A model generated the notes under the pieces. It did no database searches. It had not been told where the DNA came from and saw nothing but the letters and a program-made list of their open reading frames with translations. Both the position numbers and the translations under genes were made by a program. From assembly GCF_004217135.1 (NCBI RefSeq), contig NZ_SHKK01000001.1, forward strand, positions 3,162,001 to 3,226,000: a stretch of DNA of 64,000 bases, in the 5' to 3' direction. Positions within the stretch are counted from its first letter, which is position 1. Each line of letters starts with the position of its first letter. This DNA is from Micromonospora violae (GTDB lineage Bacteria > Actinomycetota > Actinomycetes > Mycobacteriales > Micromonosporaceae). Positions 45,010 to 54,227 of the stretch are shown piece after piece.

Positions 45010-46428
45010 ATGAGCACCCTGAACGATTTGCCCGTCGTGGTGGTCGGCGCCGGACCGGTCGGCCTGGCCGCCGCCGCGCACCTGCACGAGCGCGGCCTGC
45101 CCTTCACCGTCCTGGAAGCTGGGGACGTCCCCGGCGCCGCCGTGCGGCAGTGGGGGCACGTGCGGGTGTTCTCCCCCTGGCGCTACAACATCGATCCGGC
45201 CGCCCGCCGGCTCCTCGACGACGCCGGGTGGGTCGCCCCCGACCTGGAGGCCCTGCCTACCGGCGCGGAGTTGGCCGGCGACTATCTCCAGCCCCTGGCA
45301 GAGGTGCCGCAGCTCAAGCCGCACCTGCGCTACGGCGCCCGGGTCGAGGCGATCAGCCGCGTCGGACTGGACCGGCTGCGCACCGCCGGCCGCGACACCA
45401 CGCCGTTCCTGATCCGCCTCGCCGACGGCCAGGAGGTGCTCGCCCGGGCGGTCATCGACGCCTCCGGCACCTGGGGCACCCCGAACGTCCTCGGCGCTTC
45501 CGGGCTGCCCGCCCGAGGTGAGGCCGACGTCGCAGCACACCTCGAGCACGCGCTGCCCGACGTCCTCGGCGTCGACCGGGACCGCTTCGCCGGCCGGCAC
45601 ACCCTCGTCGTCGGAGCTGGCCACTCCGCCGCCAACACCCTGCTCTCCCTCGCCGACCTCGCCGCCGAACATCCGGGCACCGCCGTGACCTGGGCGATCC
45701 GCACCACCTCACCGGCGCGCACCTACGGCGGCGGCGACGCCGACGCCCTACCCGCCCGCGGCGCGCTCGGCTCGCGGCTACGCGCGCACGTCGACGCCGG
45801 CCGGATCCGGCTGCTCACCGGGTTCTCCGTGCACGCCCTCACCCCCACCGACGGCCGGGTCACCGTGCTCGTGCGCCACGCCGACGGCAGCGAGGAGCAG
45901 ACCAGTGTGGACCGCATCGTCGCGGCCACCGGGTTCCGCCCCGACCACTCGATCGCCGCGGAGCTGCGCCTGGACCTTGACCCGGTCCTGGGCGCCACCC
46001 GCGCCCTGGCCCCGCTGATCGACCCGAACGAGCACTCCTGCGGCACCGTGCCCCCGCACGGCGTGAACGAGCTCACCCACCCCGAGGTCGGCTACTACGC
46101 CGTCGGGATGAAGTCCTACGGCCGGGCACCGACGTTCCTCATGGCCACCGGCTACGAGCAGGTCCGCTCCGTCGCCGCCGCCCTCGCCGGCGACTGGGCC
46201 GCTGCCCGCGACGTCCAACTCGACCTACCTGAGACCGGGGTGTGCAACAGCAACCCGGACGAGTCCGCCAACGCCGACAGCTGCTGCGGGCCGGCCCCGG
46301 CCGTCCAGAGCTCCGGACGGGGTCTGGCCACCGGCATCTCCGGCGGGCTGCTCGCCGCGCCCTTGAGTCTGCTCACCCTCGACGCCGCACCCGCTGACAC
46401 GCAGACCGGCGGCTGCTGCGCCAGCTGA
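45010..46428 (+). CDS. FAD/NAD(P)-binding oxidoreductase with a cysteine-rich tail
   Basis: The 472-residue protein has an FAD motif VVVVGAGPVGLAAAAHLHER, a second Rossmann motif TLVVGAGHSAANTLLSLADL and the VAATGFRPDHSIAAEL end of the FMO-like class. Residues about 410-472 form an extra tail with ANADSCCGPAPA and a closing GGCCAS, the same vicinal-cysteine signature as the small protein at 42588. ATG 45010 has GAGGAGAT upstream. The stop overlaps the MFS gene (TGATG). I infer an arsenical-modifying oxidoreductase that captures As(III) with its tail. Confidence 0.78.
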   Translation: MSTLNDLPVVVVGAGPVGLAAAAHLHERGLPFTVLEAGDVPGAAVRQWGHVRVFSPWRYNIDPAARRLLDDAGWVAPDLEALPTGAELAGDYLQPLAEVPQLKPHLRYGARVEAISRVGLDRLRTAGRDTTPFLIRLADGQEVLARAVIDASGTWGTPNVLGASGLPARGEADVAAHLEHALPDVLGVDRDRFAGRHTLVVGAGHSAANTLLSLADLAAEHPGTAVTWAIRTTSPARTYGGGDADALPARGALGSRLRAHVDAGRIRLLTGFSVHALTPTDGRVTVLVRHADGSEEQTSVDRIVAATGFRPDHSIAAELRLDLDPVLGATRALAPLIDPNEHSCGTVPPHGVNELTHPEVGYYAVGMKSYGRAPTFLMATGYEQVRSVAAALAGDWAAARDVQLDLPETGVCNSNPDESANADSCCGPAPAVQSSGRGLATGISGGLLAAPLSLLTLDAAPADTQTGGCCAS

Positions 46429-47678
46429 TGCCCACCATCATCACGGTGCCCGCCGACGCAGCCGTCGGCGGGCATCACGGGTGGCGCATGGTCGCCGCCC
46501 TCGCCGTCACCTCCACCATCGGCTACGGCACCCTCTACTACGCCTACGCCGTCCTGCTCACCCCGATGGCCGCCACCCTCGGCACCTCCACCACCGCCGT
46601 CACCGGCGCCCTCACCGCGAGTGTCCTTGCCGGCGCCCTCGCGGCGCTCCCCGTCGGACGGTGGCTCGACCACCACGGCGGACACGCGCTGATGACCACC
46701 GGCTCGATCACCGCCACCGCCCTGCTGATCGCCTGGTCCCAGGTCCACACCATCGAACAGCTCTACGCGGTGATGATCGGCGTCGGGATCACCGGCGCGA
46801 TGGTCCTCTACGAACCCGCCTTCGCCGTCATCGTCGCCTGGTTCACCCCCGACCGACGCCCCACCGCTCTGTTCGCCGTCACCATCGTCGCCGGGTTCGC
46901 CAGCACCATCTTCATGCCCCTGACCGGCCTCCTGGCCGCCCACCTCGGCTGGCGTGACGCACTGCTCGTCCTCGCCGCCATCCACGGTGCGGTCACCGTG
47001 CCGCTGCACGCGCTCACCATCCGCCGGCCCCGACTGGCAGCGACGGCGGGACCCACCGGCACCGAACGGTCCGGACACGCCCAGCGGCGGGCGGTCGCCC
47101 GGGCCGCGATGCGCGACGCCCGGTTCTGGATCCTCGCCGCGGCCCTGATCGCGCATGGCGCGGCCACCAGCACCATGACCGTGCACCTCATCGGCTACCT
47201 CATCAGCCGCGGGCACCCCGGCACCGTCGCCGCCACCATGACCGGGCTGCTCGGCGTCCTGTCCGTCACCGGACGACTCGTCCTCACCGCCGCCCGCCGA
47301 CACCTGCGCGTCACCACCATCGTCGCCGCAGTCTTCGCCATCCAAGCCTCCGCCGTGCTCGCCATGCCGCTGCTCGCTGGCACCCGCACTGGCGCGGTCA
47401 TCACCGTCGTCGGCTTCGGACTCGGCTTCGGTATCACCAGCCTCGCTACCCCCGCCCTGCTCACCGACCGGTACGGCACCACCGCCTACGCCACCATCGC
47501 CGGCCGACTCACCGCACCCGTCACCATCGCCAAAGCCATCGCACCCCTCGCCACCGCCACCCTCCTGCACACCACCGCCGGCTACACACCCCTGCTCACC
47601 GCCGTCGCCGGATGCTGCGCCCTCGCCGCCATCGGCATGCTCATTCGCACCACCAGGTCACCCAGCCCTGTCAGCTAG
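46428..47678 (+). CDS. Major facilitator superfamily transporter of the ars operon
   Basis: The 416-residue protein has twelve hydrophobic segments and the MFS loop PVGRWLDHHGGHALM between segments 2 and 3. The loop between segments 6 and 7 is basic (RRPRLAATAGPTGTERSGHA). It is translationally coupled to the flavoprotein, so it may export that enzyme's product, as ArsJ or ArsP-like exporters do for organoarsenicals. It cannot be assigned to a named family from sequence alone. Confidence 0.78.
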   Translation: MPTIITVPADAAVGGHHGWRMVAALAVTSTIGYGTLYYAYAVLLTPMAATLGTSTTAVTGALTASVLAGALAALPVGRWLDHHGGHALMTTGSITATALLIAWSQVHTIEQLYAVMIGVGITGAMVLYEPAFAVIVAWFTPDRRPTALFAVTIVAGFASTIFMPLTGLLAAHLGWRDALLVLAAIHGAVTVPLHALTIRRPRLAATAGPTGTERSGHAQRRAVARAAMRDARFWILAAALIAHGAATSTMTVHLIGYLISRGHPGTVAATMTGLLGVLSVTGRLVLTAARRHLRVTTIVAAVFAIQASAVLAMPLLAGTRTGAVITVVGFGLGFGITSLATPALLTDRYGTTAYATIAGRLTAPVTIAKAIAPLATATLLHTTAGYTPLLTAVAGCCALAAIGMLIRTTRSPSPVS

Positions 47679-48399
47679 ACGGTGTACGCACGACGCCGGC
47701 GCCTTGCCACCAGAGCGAGGATGGGCGAGCTTCGCCGCCACCGTGCTCGGGCGTGTCTCGCTAACGGCACCTCTCTTGTCAACCCGCGGGCAGCAGAGAG
47801 GTCTCCGTTAGATCCACAGACCCCAGACAGGCCAAGTGACGTTGGAGTACTAGCCGCCGGCCCGTCCCTGGCTGTGCGCGGTAGGCGTCAACGGTGGGAT
47901 GGGAGGGGCCACGTTCACATCAGCCACGGCGATCACCGCCGCCGAGCGTCGCATCCGTCAAGGCTGTCGCGAAGATACGATCCGCGTGGTCAAGCAAGCT
48001 TGACCACCAGTACGTCAAGTACGGCAGGGATGCTGCAAATCTGTGTCCGAGGAGCGACACGACCCATTGCCTCACCGCCAATGACGCTCATCGCGACGCT
48101 GAAGCTCACGCAGGTCTAGCTGCGTTGGCTACTCCCCTGGCACCGCTGAGGAGGTCACCAAGCAAGGGCCTGATCAGGTGCTTGGGGAGCAGCGCGTTCC
48201 AGACGTTCGGAATCGCCGCCGACACCAGCACAGCCACCCACCCCCGACGCGCCTACGGTGTCATACCGTGCCGAATCCCCGTCACCTACCAGCTGACGGT
48301 GGTCGGCGGTCAGGTCGCGTCTCTGGCCCGGGTCATCGGGAAGGAGGGCTTGGGCAGATCCACGACGGCAAGCCGGTCGGCCCGCTCGCGCAGGTGCCG
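47679..48399. other. Intergenic region with a palindrome, no recognised gene
   Basis: These 721 bases follow the ars operon. A perfect palindrome, GTGGTCAAGC-AA-GCTTGACCAC, lies at 47986-48007. A minus-strand stretch around 48130-48235 reads NALLPKHLIRPLLGDLL and may be a gene fragment. No intact gene is seen. Confidence 0.45.
47986..48007. promoter_or_regulatory. Isolated 22-base palindrome
   Basis: Ten-base arms GTGGTCAAGC and GCTTGACCAC flank AA. It is AT-richer than its surroundings and looks like an operator, but no gene starts close by. Confidence 0.35.
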
Positions 48400-48924
48400 A
48401 GCGCGGGGATTCTTGCGACGGCCGACAGCCGGCCGGCGCGTACCGCGTGGCTCGGTTCGGTGCTGGCCTTCGCGGTACGGCGCACCATGCGACCGCTGGC
48501 CGCATGGTCTGCCGGCATCGGCGCGTACTTCCTGCTCCTGGGTTTGATTGCCCAGTCCATGACCACGTTCCTGACCGGCAACCCCCAGTTCGCAGCCATG
48601 GCGGCCCAGGCCGGCTTCCCCGCACTCGCCACGGTGGAGGGTTAGCTGCTGTGTCTGGGAGCTGCCGTCCTGGCGCTCGGACGGCCAATGCGCGCGGTCG
48701 CGGCGATCGGCGCTCTTCCGGCCGCTGGCGGGTTCATGTGGCAGGTCATCGCCGACACCGTCGACGCGCCCTCCTGGATCCGTACGCTGTCCCCGTTCGC
48801 GCTCCTGGCCGCGGTGCCGGCCACCGCACCGGACCGGGCCGCCGCGTCGGTGATGGCCGGCATCGCCGCAGCAGGGGTGGTCGCCGGAATCATCGGCTAC
48901 CGTCGGCGTGACCTGTGCGCCTGA
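48400..48924 (+). pseudogene. ABC-2-type permease remnant
   Basis: The first part reads AFAVRRTMRPLAAWSAGIGA, then YFLLLGLIAQSMTTFLTGNP and ALATVEG before TAG 48645. The second, in the same frame, reads AVLALGRPMRAVAAIGALPA, then AGGFMWQVIADTVDAP and a closing IIGYRRRDL. These match the middle and the end of tetronasin-type ABC exporter permeases; the N-terminus and roughly 150 residues between the parts are lost. Confidence 0.65.
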
Positions 48925-48949
48925 GCGGGGTCGCCGTCGCGACCGCCGT

Positions 48950-49228
48950 TCACCCCTTGAGGGGGCACAGCCGGTTGTTGACGTCGTGCACCCCCGGAAT
49001 GCTCCAGGCGCGGGCGTTGGCCTCCCTGCTCACGTCGGTGCAGGTGACAGTGCCCTGCAGGATGACCACGCCGTTCTGCACCTCGATGCAGATGCGCTCG
49101 TGACGCAGCTGGGGATCCCGCTGCATAAGCTCAAGCAGCCGCAGGGCCAGACGGGCATCAATCGATGCCGGCGCGGTTGGAAACAGCGGCGGAGGGTCGT
49201 CGGGAAGGAACCAGGGGACGTAGGTCAC
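48950..49228 (-). CDS. BON-domain protein
   Basis: The 92-residue protein carries one BON domain: DARLALRLLELMQRDPQLRH, ICIEVQNGVVILQGTVTC and the closing WSIPGVHDVNNRL. BON domains are thought to bind lipids or support stress tolerance. There is no signal peptide. A PRC-barrel gene lies upstream on the same strand, and the two often occur together in actinomycete stress regions. Confidence 0.8.
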   Translation of the reverse strand: MTYVPWFLPDDPPPLFPTAPASIDARLALRLLELMQRDPQLRHERICIEVQNGVVILQGTVTCTDVSREANARAWSIPGVHDVNNRLCPLKG

Positions 49229-49315
49229 GGTGTCTGCTCAGAGTCGCTTCGGTGTTTCGGCGGTCACGCGCGGTCGCCGAAACACCGGCCGGTCGGGGGT
49301 GGGGGGAGCCGGAAG

Positions 49316-49897
49316 TCAGCGTCGGGTCGGGGGCACCGGGTACGGCGGAGCGATTCCACTCGCGTTGAAGAACGGCGCATAGCCGTAGTACCAGTACACG
49401 TCCTCGTAGTAGCCGATCTCCTCGACAACCTCCGGGTCGTACGTCGGGGCCTGCTCGATCTTCTGCCGGGTCAGGTCGACCCGCACCGTGTCGTCGGTGA
49501 CGTCGCTGACCGCCTCGACGGGGATGAAGGTGGCGGTGGCGCCGATACCGAGAACTCCCCCGTGCTCGACTCGCAGGAACCGCACCTTGTGCTCCTCGCG
49601 ATCGATCAGCAGGTCGTCGACCTTGCCCAGGTCGTCACCGTCAGCGTCGAGGACGTGCCGGCCGCGCACGTCCTGCTCGGCAGCCGCGATCGTCTGCCCG
49701 GAGTCACCGAGCTTGACCAGAGTCGCCGTGATGTCGTGTGGCGTGAACTGCTCCTTCCGTAGCGTCTGCTCCCTTTGCGCTACCCGTATGACGTCCCGGA
49801 CTAGACGACGAAACGATGACGGTTCCTGCCCACTTTCGTGACGGCTGACGGGCCCTCCCGCAACTACCGCCGAAAGTGCGGGTAGCGGATCAGGCAC
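49316..49897 (-). CDS. PRC-barrel domain protein
   Basis: From about residue 50 the protein reads FTPHDITATLVKLGDSGQTI, DVRGRHVLDADGDDLGKVDD, LLIDREEHKVRFLRVEHGG and a Tyr-rich tail (YYEDVYWYYGYAPFF), a PRC-barrel protein of the actinomycete type. The family normally starts close to FTPHDI, but no start codon lies there, and AAGGAG is placed as if one should. The frame opens at GTG 49897, giving 49 extra, unfamiliar residues. Either the start codon was lost or an unusual start is used. The domain itself looks intact. Confidence 0.7.
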   Translation of the reverse strand: MPDPLPALSAVVAGGPVSRHESGQEPSSFRRLVRDVIRVAQREQTLRKEQFTPHDITATLVKLGDSGQTIAAAEQDVRGRHVLDADGDDLGKVDDLLIDREEHKVRFLRVEHGGVLGIGATATFIPVEAVSDVTDDTVRVDLTRQKIEQAPTYDPEVVEEIGYYEDVYWYYGYAPFFNASGIAPPYPVPPTRR

Positions 49898-50218
49898 TTT
49901 CCGCCTAGGACGGACACTCCCGTGGCGCTGATGTCTGGTCGGAAGGCTTCCGAAGACCTAATTGTCGGCGGGAGTCGCGGACGGCGCAGCCGGATCCACT
50001 GGTGGTTCGGCCGATGCGCTGCGGGCGGTAGCGGGAGGCCGGCAACCAGCGGTAGCGCTGCCGCTAACCGTCACGCCCATATCTGAACTGACAGTGAGAG
50101 GAGGCCGCCGCACTGCGCGCGGCCGCTGAGCAGCCAAGGGAGGCGCGCGTGCCGCACCCGCAGCAACATGACGATCCGGTTTCGGGAACAGCACGGACAA
50201 GGTCATGACCGAGTACAC
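49898..50218. other. Intergenic region upstream of the IS701 element
   Basis: These 321 bases hold no recognised gene, hairpin or repeat. Confidence 0.4.
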
Positions 50219-50244
50219 CTAGTACTCCAGTGACACTTCGCGAT

Positions 50245-51594
50245 CTAGGTGACTGGTAGCCGGAGTCGTCGCTGGTAGTGGGCTTGCCGTGCGCGGGCTT
50301 GGTGGACGCGACGCCAGGTAGACCAATGCAGGGCGTGCCGGACGTTGGGCGCTGCTCTGGCGGTCAGCGTGTTGAGCAGTCGGCGGATCTCGGGCAGGGT
50401 AAGCCGGATCGGTGCGCGTGATCGGGCTGGCCGGGTCGGGTCGGCGGGTTCGGCCGGCTGGGTAGTGGCGCAGACCGCGAGGATGGCGAGAGCGAGCATC
50501 GCCAGTGCGGTGAAGCGGTGCCAGCCAGTCCAACCACGGACCTGGTAGTGGTCCAGGCCGGCCTCGTTCTTGGCGCTCTGGAAGCATTCCTCGACTGCCC
50601 ATCGGCTGCCGGCGACCCGGACCAGCGTCGCGAGAGGCACCTGGCGTGGTGACCAGCACAGGTAGAACGCCAGTTCACCAGTTTCTGGGCGTCGGCGGAT
50701 CAGCAGATGTTCGTTGCCGCAGGTGCCGATGACGACTTGTGCCCAGTCGTAGTCGCGGGGCCCTTTCGCGCCGATCCCGGCGGACATGCGCTGCCAGCAA
50801 CGGGCGGTGAGCCGGGCGGCCGCCTCGTCGGCGCGGATCCGGGTGCGCCCGTCGTTGACGGTCACCCGCCCGTTGCAGCCGATCGCGAGGACATAGCCCA
50901 GGCCGTGGGCGCGGATCCCGGCACGCAATTCCGGGTCGGCGCCGTAGACCTCGTCGCCGGCTACCCAGCCGGCCGGTATCCCGGCCCGGACCGCGGCGTC
51001 GATCATGTCCAGGGCGAGGCGAGGTTTGGTCGCGAAGTTGATCTCGTCGGGCACGCCCGCGCTGATGCGCCGCGACGCGTCGGCGCACCACGCCTGTTCG
51101 GGCAGGTAGAGACGCCGGTCCAGCAGCGCCCGGCCGCCGGCACCGGTGTAGGCGAGGAACACGGCGACCTGACTGTTCTCGATCCGCCCGGCGGTGCCGG
51201 TGTACTGCCGTTGCACACCCACCGACGTGGTGCCCTTCTTGACGAACCCGGTCTCGTCCGGGATCAACACGCCCTGCGGATCGCCGAGCCGCTCCACCAG
51301 CAGGCCTTGCACGTCGGAGACGACCCGCTCGGCGTCCCACACCGCAGTGCGCAGCAACCGCTGCAACGGCGCCGGCTGCCGATAACCGGCCTGCTCCGCC
51401 AGCTGCCAGCACGTTTTGCGCTCGGCCTGCGACAACAGACCGGTCACGAACGCCCGCGCGGCCAGCCGCGGTTCACGCCGGGTGAACCGGCCCGCGATCC
51501 GCTGCACGGCATCCTCGAACACCGCCAGCCACCCACTAACGTCTACGCTATGGCCCGCAGCCACTGCACGATCGTCGGTTGTCTTCACAAACAT
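50245..51594 (-). CDS. IS701-family transposase
   Basis: The 449-residue DDE transposase appears intact: the first Asp in VLIPDETGFVKKGTTSVGVQ, the second in GWVAGDEVYGADPELR, and the Glu in SRWAVEECFQSAKNEAGLDH. The N-terminal region has FTRREPRLAARAFVTGLLSQ, a family hallmark. The stop lies inside the left inverted repeat. ATG 51594 is 52 bases from the start of the divergent passenger gene. A related truncated transposase lies at 55660-56043. Confidence 0.92.
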   Translation of the reverse strand: MFVKTTDDRAVAAGHSVDVSGWLAVFEDAVQRIAGRFTRREPRLAARAFVTGLLSQAERKTCWQLAEQAGYRQPAPLQRLLRTAVWDAERVVSDVQGLLVERLGDPQGVLIPDETGFVKKGTTSVGVQRQYTGTAGRIENSQVAVFLAYTGAGGRALLDRRLYLPEQAWCADASRRISAGVPDEINFATKPRLALDMIDAAVRAGIPAGWVAGDEVYGADPELRAGIRAHGLGYVLAIGCNGRVTVNDGRTRIRADEAAARLTARCWQRMSAGIGAKGPRDYDWAQVVIGTCGNEHLLIRRRPETGELAFYLCWSPRQVPLATLVRVAGSRWAVEECFQSAKNEAGLDHYQVRGWTGWHRFTALAMLALAILAVCATTQPAEPADPTRPARSRAPIRLTLPEIRRLLNTLTARAAPNVRHALHWSTWRRVHQARARQAHYQRRLRLPVT

Positions 51595-51646
51595 CGATGA
51601 TCACGCGGTGGCTGCGCTTCCCTTGCGGCGGCCCACGGGAGACGAC

Positions 51647-51982
51647 GTGGCGAACCAGTTCCAGCACGCCATGCGGTTGATGCGCAGCCGCGACCCGCAA
51701 AAGCAGGAAGACGGATTCCACCTGCTGCGACCCCACGCCGCGCAGCACCTCGAAGAGCTGATCACCGAGTTCAACCGCGAACCCAACCACGGCCTACGCT
51801 GCTGGATGCTTGAACTCATCGGCGAAGCACGCTCGGAAGACGCGCTGCCCGTCCTCGTTGCCCAACTCCACGGCGCCGATGAGCCGCTACGGTTCTGGGC
51901 CGTCAAAGGCCTCGAACAACTTGACACCAAACCAGCACGTCACCAGCTATATCAAGCGCGGTCTGCGGGTCTGATCCGCTGA
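51647..51982 (+). CDS. HEAT-repeat passenger protein inside the IS701 element
   Basis: The 111-residue protein starts at GTG 51647 with CGGGAG upstream. It contains two or more HEAT-like helical pairs (LRPHAAQHLEELITEFNREP, LRCWMLELIGEARSEDALPV and LRFWAVKGLEQLDTKPARHQ). It lies wholly between the transposase start and the right inverted repeat. Transposition does not normally need it, so it is a passenger, possibly a host-derived modulator. Its role is unknown. Confidence 0.65.
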   Translation: MANQFQHAMRLMRSRDPQKQEDGFHLLRPHAAQHLEELITEFNREPNHGLRCWMLELIGEARSEDALPVLVAQLHGADEPLRFWAVKGLEQLDTKPARHQLYQARSAGLIR

Positions 51983-52111
51983 CTTCACCAGGCAAGATCT
52001 CGAAGTGTCACTGGAGTACTAGGGCACGGCTGTGATACAGAACGATGCCTGCGTGCCCATCGTCGATCTGCTGAGAGCCGGAGCGACCACATCGCGCCCC
52101 GACCCGGCGGC

Positions 52112-52609
52112 GTGTGTGCCACATGGCTGGCCTCGGTGTACGAGAGCATCAGAGGAGCAGGTGGTGCGGTCACCACCTCGGTCGAGGAACCAACAGTCGG
52201 CCGGAACTACTACCGGATCGGTCTGGGGCTCAGTGACGGCACGCCGTTGTGCGTTCTTCTCAACTCCGCCGCCGGCCTGGTCGCTGCAGCTCAACAGCGA
52301 GATCCTCATCTGATCACCCTGTTGTTCGCCGACGTCCCAGGCGGCGAGAATTGTCGCCGAGCGGGGTTGCGGGTCGCCACCGCCGCGGAGCTGGAGCAAC
52401 CGATTGAGGATCGGTCCCTCCGGCTGCCCTCTGCGGCGAAGAGCAGGCTGCTGCGTCTCGCGGACCTCACCGAACCGGGCGGACCGGATCAAGCCGGAGC
52501 AACGCCGTGGGTACCCGCCGGCGCGGAACTCCGGATCAAATTGCACTCATCATCGATGAACTCCCATCGGTTAAGACTGGTCTCCACGTTGCGAGTAGCT
52601 GCAATGTGA
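52112..52609 (+). CDS. Hypothetical protein next to the IS701 end
   Basis: The 165-residue frame contains TVGRNYYRIGLGLSDGTPLC and LITLLFADVPGGENCRRAGL, which look coding, while the last 40 residues are less convincing. The start at GTG 52112 is uncertain and no good ribosome site is seen. I do not recognise a family. The IS lies 94 bases upstream and may have cut an older promoter or N-terminus. Confidence 0.4.
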   Translation: MCATWLASVYESIRGAGGAVTTSVEEPTVGRNYYRIGLGLSDGTPLCVLLNSAAGLVAAAQQRDPHLITLLFADVPGGENCRRAGLRVATAAELEQPIEDRSLRLPSAAKSRLLRLADLTEPGGPDQAGATPWVPAGAELRIKLHSSSMNSHRLRLVSTLRVAAM

Positions 52610-52849
52610 CCTGGCAGTCCGACCAGGATCCCGAAGGTCACGCAGCGTGAGGCTCGCCCACATGGGCTGGTCTCGCCACGCATCCGAGCAGGGCAAACCC
52701 CTTATTGGAGGCTGCGGCGCCAGGAGGTGTTGCCCTGACCGCTTGTCCAGGGCCTAAGATCAATACATTCGCCCTCATCGACGGCGTCGCCGTGGTGGAG
52801 GCGTGGGACCTGCCCGCACTTCGTTCCACCGGAGACGAACGGGGGATTT

Positions 52850-53494
52850 ATGAGAGTCACCGAGAATGAGTCACCTAGGCATACCGCTCTGCGAGCGGTG
52901 GAGATCAGCCTGAGTGACAATCGCGAGGAAAATGCGGCGCCTGAGATCCTTGAGGCCGCGGTTCGGGCCTTCGAAGAGTCGGGGTACGAGCGGGCGAGCA
53001 TCCAACACATCGCGGAGCTGGCCGGCACCTCCAAGTCGTTGGTCACCTATTACTTCCCTACCAAGCAGACGCTGGCGTCTGCTGTGATCAATCTCGCGTA
53101 CCCGGGGGGCGTCTTCATGGGGTCCCCTCGTGCCGCCAGCGATCCGATCGACGCGATCGTGTGGGTTGCCAAGCACGTGACCACGAACGTGCTCTACAGC
53201 CCTCTGGCTCGGGTGGCGATCAAACTCGGTGAGGAGGTTTCCGGCGACAAGGGCTTCGGCGGTCGCTTGTCCGGGTGGTATGTCAGGCTTACCGACTACC
53301 TCGAAGAGGCTCGGCAGAAGCGTTTGATCTCGCCGAACGTCGATCCGACTGTGGAAGCAAAATTCCTCCTCTGCGGCATCGTGGGCCTCGTTGCCGTGGC
53401 GATGGAGACGGGGTCTCGTCTCTCGCTGATCGATGACGCCGTCCAGATCACTCGCGATCGTCTTGCGTTTCTCCGCACGACGGGCTCTTCCTGA
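52850..53494 (+). CDS. TetR-family regulator, gamma-butyrolactone-receptor-like
   Basis: The 214-residue protein has an N-terminal HTH (about 32-78): EILEAAVRAFEESGYERASI, then IAELAGTSKSLVTYYFPTKQ. A helical ligand domain of about 130 residues follows. The overall layout recalls ArpA/ScbR-type receptors of antibiotic-producing actinomycetes, but this could be any TetR type. The ATG at 52850 is the likely start. The next gene downstream is an IS110 remnant on the other strand, so its original neighbour may be lost. Confidence 0.8.
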   Translation: MRVTENESPRHTALRAVEISLSDNREENAAPEILEAAVRAFEESGYERASIQHIAELAGTSKSLVTYYFPTKQTLASAVINLAYPGGVFMGSPRAASDPIDAIVWVAKHVTTNVLYSPLARVAIKLGEEVSGDKGFGGRLSGWYVRLTDYLEEARQKRLISPNVDPTVEAKFLLCGIVGLVAVAMETGSRLSLIDDAVQITRDRLAFLRTTGSS

Positions 53495-53499
53495 ATGAG

Positions 53500-53891
53500 G
53501 GCGTAGCGGTCGGGTGAGTCGGGTCCGCTGCACCGACATGCCGAGGTCGTGGTGGGTGGCGTCGTTGGTGGGTATGTGCCAGCTGGCGACGAGGATGGTG
53601 TGGGCGACGGCGACGAGGGGTCTTTTGTAGCCGCGTCGTTGCCGGCCGAACGGTCTTGCGGCCGGGGACGTTGTGCATGTGCCGGGCGTTGAGCACGGCT
53701 TCCATCCCGACGATGGTGATGCCCTCGCTCGTCAGCCAGTCCCGCAGCGCCAGCAACGCGTTGGTGGTGGTCACGAATGTGCGTACCTCCTTGCGGCGGC
53801 GCTTACCCGCGGTGAGAACCCGAATACATGCCTTCAGGTCGGCCTTGCCGATGTCGATCCCTCCACACCGTTCGTGGATGAGGTCCATCAA
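53500..53891 (-). pseudogene. IS110-family transposase remnant
   Basis: The N-terminal part reads CGGIDIGKADLKACIRVL, then ALLALRDWLTSEGITIVGME, and jumps to ARHMHNVPGRKT. A second-frame fragment, YKRPLVAVAHTILVASWHIP, is the C-terminal domain. These are DEDD-type (IS110/IS1111) pieces with large internal deletions. Confidence 0.75.
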
Positions 53892-54227
53892 GCCCTCCCC
53901 CGCAGCCGAGTTCGATCAGGTGGCTGTGCAGGGGAACCAACAGGTCGAAGAGGTCTGACTCTCGTGCTCGGGGCAACAACTTGAAGCACCTGGCACGCGG
54001 TTCCCAGCATCATGCTGATCTACAGGCTTGCGGCACCACAGAGGGACGACGTCACCGCACGGCCGGTCTCATTCTCACCCATCTTTGGGCGAGACCGCGA
54101 GCGGGATCATGAGGCTGCTGATCTTGGATGATGGGAGCTCTCCAGAGTTCCGTCATCCTCGGGTCAGAGGGCACTCGCAGACGCGATTGGTGCATGCTGA
54201 CCCGTTAGGGCCGAGGACCACTGAGGC
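53892..54227. other. Intergenic region, no recognised gene
   Basis: These 336 bases lie between the IS110 remnant and the membrane-protein gene. No gene or hairpin is recognised. Confidence 0.4.

Larger units (their letters stand above)
50223..52018. mobile_element. Complete IS701-type element with a passenger gene
   Basis: The 1796-base element has 24-base terminal inverted repeats starting TACTCCAGTGACACTTCG with a single mismatch (50223-50246 and 51995-52018), and CTAG on both sides (50219-50222 and 52019-52022), fitting the YTAR target duplication of IS701. It holds a minus-strand transposase and a plus-strand HEAT-repeat gene. The nearly perfect ends suggest recent insertion. Confidence 0.88.

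Noticed and set aside
46152..47570. A Gly/Asp-rich minus-strand frame opposite the MFS gene
   Set aside because: It looks like a repetitive secreted protein but is only the complement of a membrane-protein gene rich in Thr, Ala and Val codons.
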